From SIG299 sp964544055 (GTDB lineage Bacteria; Bacillota; Clostridia; Lachnospirales; Lachnospiraceae), in assembly GCA_964544055.1 (NCBI GenBank), contig CAZJAA010000006.1:1-64000 (forward strand): a DNA stretch of 64,000 nucleotides. Reading direction: 5' to 3'. Made by a program: the position numbers and the translations under genes. The notes under the pieces were generated by a model. It did not search any database. It worked only from the letters and a program-made list of their open reading frames with translations, and was not told the DNA's origin. Positions 60,713 through 64,000 of this stretch are shown here, in pieces. The stretch's first letter is position 1, and every line of letters starts with the position of its first letter.

Positions 60713-62077
60713 ATGGCAAAAGCAAAAACGGTTTTTTTCTGTAAAGAGTGTGGTTATGAGTCTGCAAAGTGGCTGGGACAGTGTCCCGGCTGCAAAGCAT
60801 GGAATTCTTTCACGGAAGAACCAACGATACAAACAAAATACAAGGGCACTCTACTGGGAACTTCCAAAGCAGCTTCCCTGCCAATGCCGCTCAATGAGGT
60901 TTCCTTCGATAAAGAGGAACGTACGCTGATTGGTATCCGGGAATTTGACCGTGTACTTGGTGGTGGCATTGTAAAAGGCTCACTGGTACTGGTGGGCGGT
61001 GATCCGGGCATTGGAAAATCGACGCTGCTTTTGCAGATGTGTCGTGAAATCAGTACAAGGCATAAGGTTTTGTATATTTCCGGTGAGGAATCGGCACAGC
61101 AGATAAAGATGCGTGCCGACAGGCTTGGAACATTTTCGGGAGAAATTCTGCTTTTAGCAGAAACAAATTTGGATTTAATCGAAAGCACCTTGGAAAAAGA
61201 GCAGCCAGAGGTAGTAATTATTGACTCTATCCAGACCATGTACCGGGAAGAGGTTGGTGCAGCACCGGGTTCCGTCAGTCAGGTGCGGGAGGCAACGGCA
61301 AGTCTGATGCGTCTTGCCAAGGAAAAAGGAATTTCTATTTTTATTGTTGGGCACGTTACAAAAGAAGGAACGGTAGCAGGACCGAGAATGCTGGAGCACA
61401 TGGTAGATACGGTGCTGTATTTTGAAGGTGATAATTCGGCAGCATACCGTATTCTGCGCGCCGTGAAAAACAGATTTGGCTCCACCAATGAAATTGGTGT
61501 ATTTGAAATGTCCGGCATGGGGCTTCGTGAGGTGACAAATCCGTCAGAATATATGCTGGAAGGAAGACCGGAGGAAGAACCCGGCTCTGTAATAACCACA
61601 GTTATGGAGGGTACCCGTCCGATTTTAGTGGAGGTTCAGGCACTGGTCTGTCAGACAAACTTTAATATGCCGCGGCGAACTGCTGCCGGTGTGGATTATA
61701 ACCGAGTCAACCTTCTTATGGCAGTGATGGAAAAGCGTCTTGGCATTTCCATGGCAGGCTGTGATGCTTATGTCAACGTGGCGGGTGGAATGAAAATATC
61801 CGAACCTGGTATTGACCTTGCTATTGTTCTTGCCCTGCTTTCCAGCTACAAAAACAAAGCGGTAGACAGCAAAACACTTGCGTTTGGCGAAATAGGTCTG
61901 ACTGGTGAAGTGCGAAGTGTGAGCATGATTTCCCAGCGCATTAAGGAAGCAGAAAAGCTTGGCTATGAAGTGTGTATTGTGCCAAGAGCACGAAGCTCTC
62001 GCATTACAGAAAACAGTTCCGGTAAAATCCGCCTGATAGAGGTTGGAAATATTAGAGAACTGGCGGCACTTTTATAA
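60713..62077 (+). CDS. radA: DNA repair protein RadA/Sms
   Basis: The 454-residue protein has an N-terminal zinc finger (CKECGYESAKWLGQCPGC), a RecA-like core with Walker A GGDPGIGKSTLL and Walker B VVIIDSIQT, the RadA-specific KNRFGS motif and a C-terminal Lon-protease-like domain (GISMAGCDAYVNVAGGMK). It promotes branch migration in recombination. AAAAGGAA precedes the ATG. It follows clpC and the unknown gene, the usual clpC-radA order. Confidence 0.96.
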   Translation: MAKAKTVFFCKECGYESAKWLGQCPGCKAWNSFTEEPTIQTKYKGTLLGTSKAASLPMPLNEVSFDKEERTLIGIREFDRVLGGGIVKGSLVLVGGDPGIGKSTLLLQMCREISTRHKVLYISGEESAQQIKMRADRLGTFSGEILLLAETNLDLIESTLEKEQPEVVIIDSIQTMYREEVGAAPGSVSQVREATASLMRLAKEKGISIFIVGHVTKEGTVAGPRMLEHMVDTVLYFEGDNSAAYRILRAVKNRFGSTNEIGVFEMSGMGLREVTNPSEYMLEGRPEEEPGSVITTVMEGTRPILVEVQALVCQTNFNMPRRTAAGVDYNRVNLLMAVMEKRLGISMAGCDAYVNVAGGMKISEPGIDLAIVLALLSSYKNKAVDSKTLAFGEIGLTGEVRSVSMISQRIKEAEKLGYEVCIVPRARSSRITENSSGKIRLIEVGNIRELAALL

Positions 62078-62203
62078 GGTTTACAAAGAAGCATTTTGCA
62101 GGTCTGTGAAATCATGGCGCAGAGTTGATTATATTATATGGGTTACGGTTCAGACAGCAACTAGCGGAAATGGAAATGCAAAATTGAAATTTGATAAAAA
62201 CTC

Positions 62204-62233
62204 TTGACAAAGTATACTGCCTTGGTGTAAAAT
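62204..62233 (+). promoter_or_regulatory. Promoter of tRNA-Trp
   Basis: TTGACA (62204-62209), an 18-bp spacer and TAAAAT (62228-62233), 18 bp before the tRNA. Confidence 0.75.
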
Positions 62234-62251
62234 AGTAAGGCAGTGTTGCAA

Positions 62252-62322
62252 AGGGGATTGGTCAAATGGTATGACAAGGGTCTCCAAAACCTTTAGCGGG
62301 AGTTCGATTCTCTCATCCCCTG
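62252..62322 (+). tRNA. tRNA-Trp (anticodon CCA)
   Basis: The acceptor stem AGGGGAT pairs with ATCCCCT. The anticodon arm AGGGT-CTCCAAA-ACCTT carries anticodon CCA, and the T arm GGGAG-TTCGATT-CTCTC is complete. The discriminator base is G and CCA is not encoded. A terminator follows at once. Confidence 0.93.
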
Positions 62323-62330
62323 TTCTTAAA

Positions 62331-62371
62331 AGAGCTGAAACTAGCATAAATACTAAGTTTCAGTTCTTTTT
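62331..62371 (+). terminator. Terminator of tRNA-Trp
   Basis: AGCTGAAACT pairs with AGTTTCAGTT around a 12-nt loop, followed by CTTTTTG. Confidence 0.75.
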
Positions 62372-62672
62372 GTTTCTTCTAAAACATGGAAGAATATGGA
62401 CAAAGCAATTAGTAATTATAAAATGGGTTCTGTGTCACTGGCAATGGTTTAGCCTTTTATCTCTTGCATTCTTATGAAAAATATTATAAAATAACTTAAA
62501 TAGCGTATAAAACTATGAAAATGACAGGTAATTTATATAAAGCAGTAAGGAGCAGTATCGTAGGGTGTAAAACCACTCGGAGGAGCTGATTATTTACAAA
62601 ACAACGAAAGTTGTCGGCTATTTGTGCCGGAGCGTCACAAATAGCTGTGATGGCAGACAGGAAATCGCCTGT

Positions 62673-62739
62673 GCGAATTTCTTAAGAAACTTTGTTTCGT
62701 TTGCCTCGTTCGCAAAAACGTTCCGGAATGGAGATTATT
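62673..62739 (+). repeat. Dispersed 68-bp repeat carrying a ribosome site (copy 2)
   Basis: It matches 17196-17263 with few changes and ends GGAATGGAGATTATT directly before the degV ATG. Confidence 0.7.
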
Positions 62740-63621
62740 ATGAAAAAGAAAACAGCTATTGTGACGGATAGCAACAGTGGCATTACTCAGGTACAAGCAA
62801 AAGAAATGGGTATTTTTGTGTTATCAATGCCTTTTTTTGTTAACGAAGAATTATTTTTTGAAGATATTTCGCTGACGCAGGAAGAATTTTATCAGAAGCT
62901 TGCTGAGAATGCAGATATTTCTACTTCCCAGCCTTCTCCGGGAGAGGTAATGGATATGTGGGATAAGGTTCTGGAAGAGTATGAGGAACTGGTGCATATT
63001 CCAATGTCCAGTGGCTTAAGTAAATCTTGTGAAACTGCCATGATGCTGGCGAAGAATTATGAGGGACGTGTAGTAGTTGTAGATAATCAGCGGATTTCCG
63101 TAACACAGCGTCTGTCGGTGCTGGATGCCGTAGAACTGGTGCAAAAAGGTTTTTCTGCGGCAGAAATCAAGAAGATTCTTGAAAATATGAAATTTGAATC
63201 CAGTATTTACATTATGTTGGAAACATTAAAATATTTAAAAAAAGGTGGCAGAGTTACACCGGCGGCAGCCGCAATCGGTACCGTTTTAAATATCAAACCG
63301 GTACTGCAAATTCAGGGCGAAAAGCTGGATGCCTATGCAAAGGTAAGAGGGCGTGCCCAGGGCAAAAAGACAATGATAGATGCTATCCGCAAGGATTTGG
63401 GAAGCAGGTTTTCAGACACTCCGGTAGAAAAGATACACTTTGCCATTGCCTATACCGGTGCCAGAACCGAAGAAGTAGAGCAATGGATTGAGGATGTGAA
63501 AGAAGCGTTTCCTGAATCAGTGGTAGAATATGCAGAGCCGCTTCCTTTAAGCATTTCCTGTCATATTGGTGCAGGAGCTCTGGCAATGGCGGCAACAGTA
63601 CCGCTTGAAAAATACCTGTAA
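62740..63621 (+). CDS. DegV-family fatty-acid-binding protein
   Basis: The 293-residue protein starts with the family motif AIVTDSNSGITQVQA and contains STSQPSPGE, HIPMSSGLSKSCETAMMLA, TLKYLKKGGRVTPAAAAIG and a late CHIGAGALAMAA. DegV (FakB-like) proteins bind a fatty acid and can present it to the kinase FakA; no fakA is in view. The ATG follows GGAATGGAG within the dispersed repeat. Confidence 0.92.
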   Translation: MKKKTAIVTDSNSGITQVQAKEMGIFVLSMPFFVNEELFFEDISLTQEEFYQKLAENADISTSQPSPGEVMDMWDKVLEEYEELVHIPMSSGLSKSCETAMMLAKNYEGRVVVVDNQRISVTQRLSVLDAVELVQKGFSAAEIKKILENMKFESSIYIMLETLKYLKKGGRVTPAAAAIGTVLNIKPVLQIQGEKLDAYAKVRGRAQGKKTMIDAIRKDLGSRFSDTPVEKIHFAIAYTGARTEEVEQWIEDVKEAFPESVVEYAEPLPLSISCHIGAGALAMAATVPLEKYL

Positions 63622-63643
63622 TATTTTTTTTATAAAATTTTTG

Positions 63644-63672
63644 TTGACGAATTCGATTCTCCGTGGTATAAC
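63644..63672 (+). promoter_or_regulatory. Promoter of the HPr-like gene
   Basis: TTGACG (63644-63649), a 17-bp spacer and TATAAC (63667-63672). Confidence 0.75.
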
Positions 63673-63774
63673 ATGCTATAAGTGGTTCGGCGAAAAAAAA
63701 CGAAAATTCTCGAACTGCTGTGGTGCTACAGGGCATTATGTTTTGATTTTTTTACAGAATGAGGAGAGTCCAAA

Positions 63775-64000
63775 ATGGAAGCAAGAAAATTAATTAAGCT
63801 TACTGCACCGGAAGAAGCGCGTGATTTTGTAAATGCTGCGTCAGAGTGTGATTTTGACATCGACATGAGATTTAACAAAGTGATTGTAGATGCGAAATCT
63901 TTTCTTGGTGTGTTAAGTCTCTTATCTTATCCGGTTATGATTTTCAGTCAGGAAAGCAACAGTGAGTTTGACCAGCTGCTGGAAAAGTATGCGGTATGCT
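63775..64000 (+). CDS. HPr-like phosphocarrier-family protein (partial, runs off the window)
   Basis: The first 75 residues are visible. IKLTAPEEARDFVNAASECD, FNKVIVDAKSFLGVLSL and the following beta strand resemble the HPr fold. The active-site His of true HPr (in xxGLHARP) is absent, so it is probably a regulatory or structural relative rather than a PTS carrier. GAGGAGAG precedes the ATG at 63775. Confidence 0.72.
   Translation, partial: MEARKLIKLTAPEEARDFVNAASECDFDIDMRFNKVIVDAKSFLGVLSLLSYPVMIFSQESNSEFDQLLEKYAVC

Larger units (their letters stand above)
62078..62739 (+). other. Region between radA and degV with tRNA-Trp
   Basis: It holds a copy of the 20-mer GTTACGGTTCAGACAGCAAC (62142-62161), the tRNA promoter, tRNA and terminator, and the second copy of the 68-bp repeat. 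The part 62373-62672 shows no gene; it has short hairpins such as GCTATTTGTG...CACAAATAGC (about 62618-62645). Confidence 0.6.

Noticed and set aside
62271..62477. 68-codon frame through tRNA-Trp
   Set aside because: It reads through the tRNA and its terminator and is not a gene.

Overview
The window looks like chromosomal DNA of a Gram-positive anaerobe of the class Clostridia, most likely family Lachnospiraceae. The housekeeping clusters (dgt-dnaG-rpoD-trmK, clpC-radA, purMND, QueH, DegV, a class-A RNase P RNA), the strong AGGAGG-type ribosome sites and the many secreted Big_2, SH3b and cadherin-like proteins all fit this. The species cannot be named from sequence alone.

Layout. 1-5.5 kb: a worn accessory stretch with a serine-recombinase tail, a truncated subtilase, a zinc-ribbon protein, hisC, remnants of accessory genes, an IS66 transposase remnant and queH. 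5.9-17 kb: core genes dgt, dnaG, rpoD, trmK, a TGS-domain nucleoside kinase, rnpB, an AP2/HNH-like gene that overlaps the rnpB 3' end, a SleB-type hydrolase and thrC. 17.2-36.8 kb: a cell-surface variation island. It holds four full-length paralogous secreted proteins (18701+, 26379-, 29456+, 32570-), pieces of at least two or three more, four ATPase/nuclease-like genes or remnants of the DUF234/DUF4143 type, and a tyrosine recombinase. 37-44.6 kb: an O-antigen-ligase-like membrane protein, an rRNA-type methyltransferase, a zinc ABC transporter (znuACB), an AI-2E family protein and a DUF4065-like protein. 44.8-64 kb: typA, a tandem-OB SSB-like gene, an Rpn-type nuclease with an XRE regulator, purMND, an SH3b/glucosaminidase and cohesin-like pair, clpC, a conserved unknown, radA, tRNA-Trp, degV and the start of an HPr-like gene.

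The main result is a probable DNA-inversion system for a surface-layer-like protein. A 366-bp sequence covering the ribosome site, signal peptide and first Big_2 domain is identical, base for base, in inverted orientation at 18687-19052 and 28853-29218. Only the first copy has a near-consensus promoter (18533-18561). Recombination between the two copies would invert 9.8 kb and exchange the whole variable body of the 755-aa protein for that of the 941-aa protein behind one promoter. This resembles the known sap locus of Campylobacter fetus and slp locus of Lactobacillus acidophilus. A third, broken copy of the shared 5' end and two orphan 3' ends lie inside the invertible segment, together with the ATPase genes. 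A pair of GTGTC half-sites spaced 11-12 bp recurs upstream of three surface genes and of the recombinase gene. The recombinase and the neighbouring ligase-like gene may serve rearrangement and glycosylation of the surface proteins; both roles are inferred from context only.
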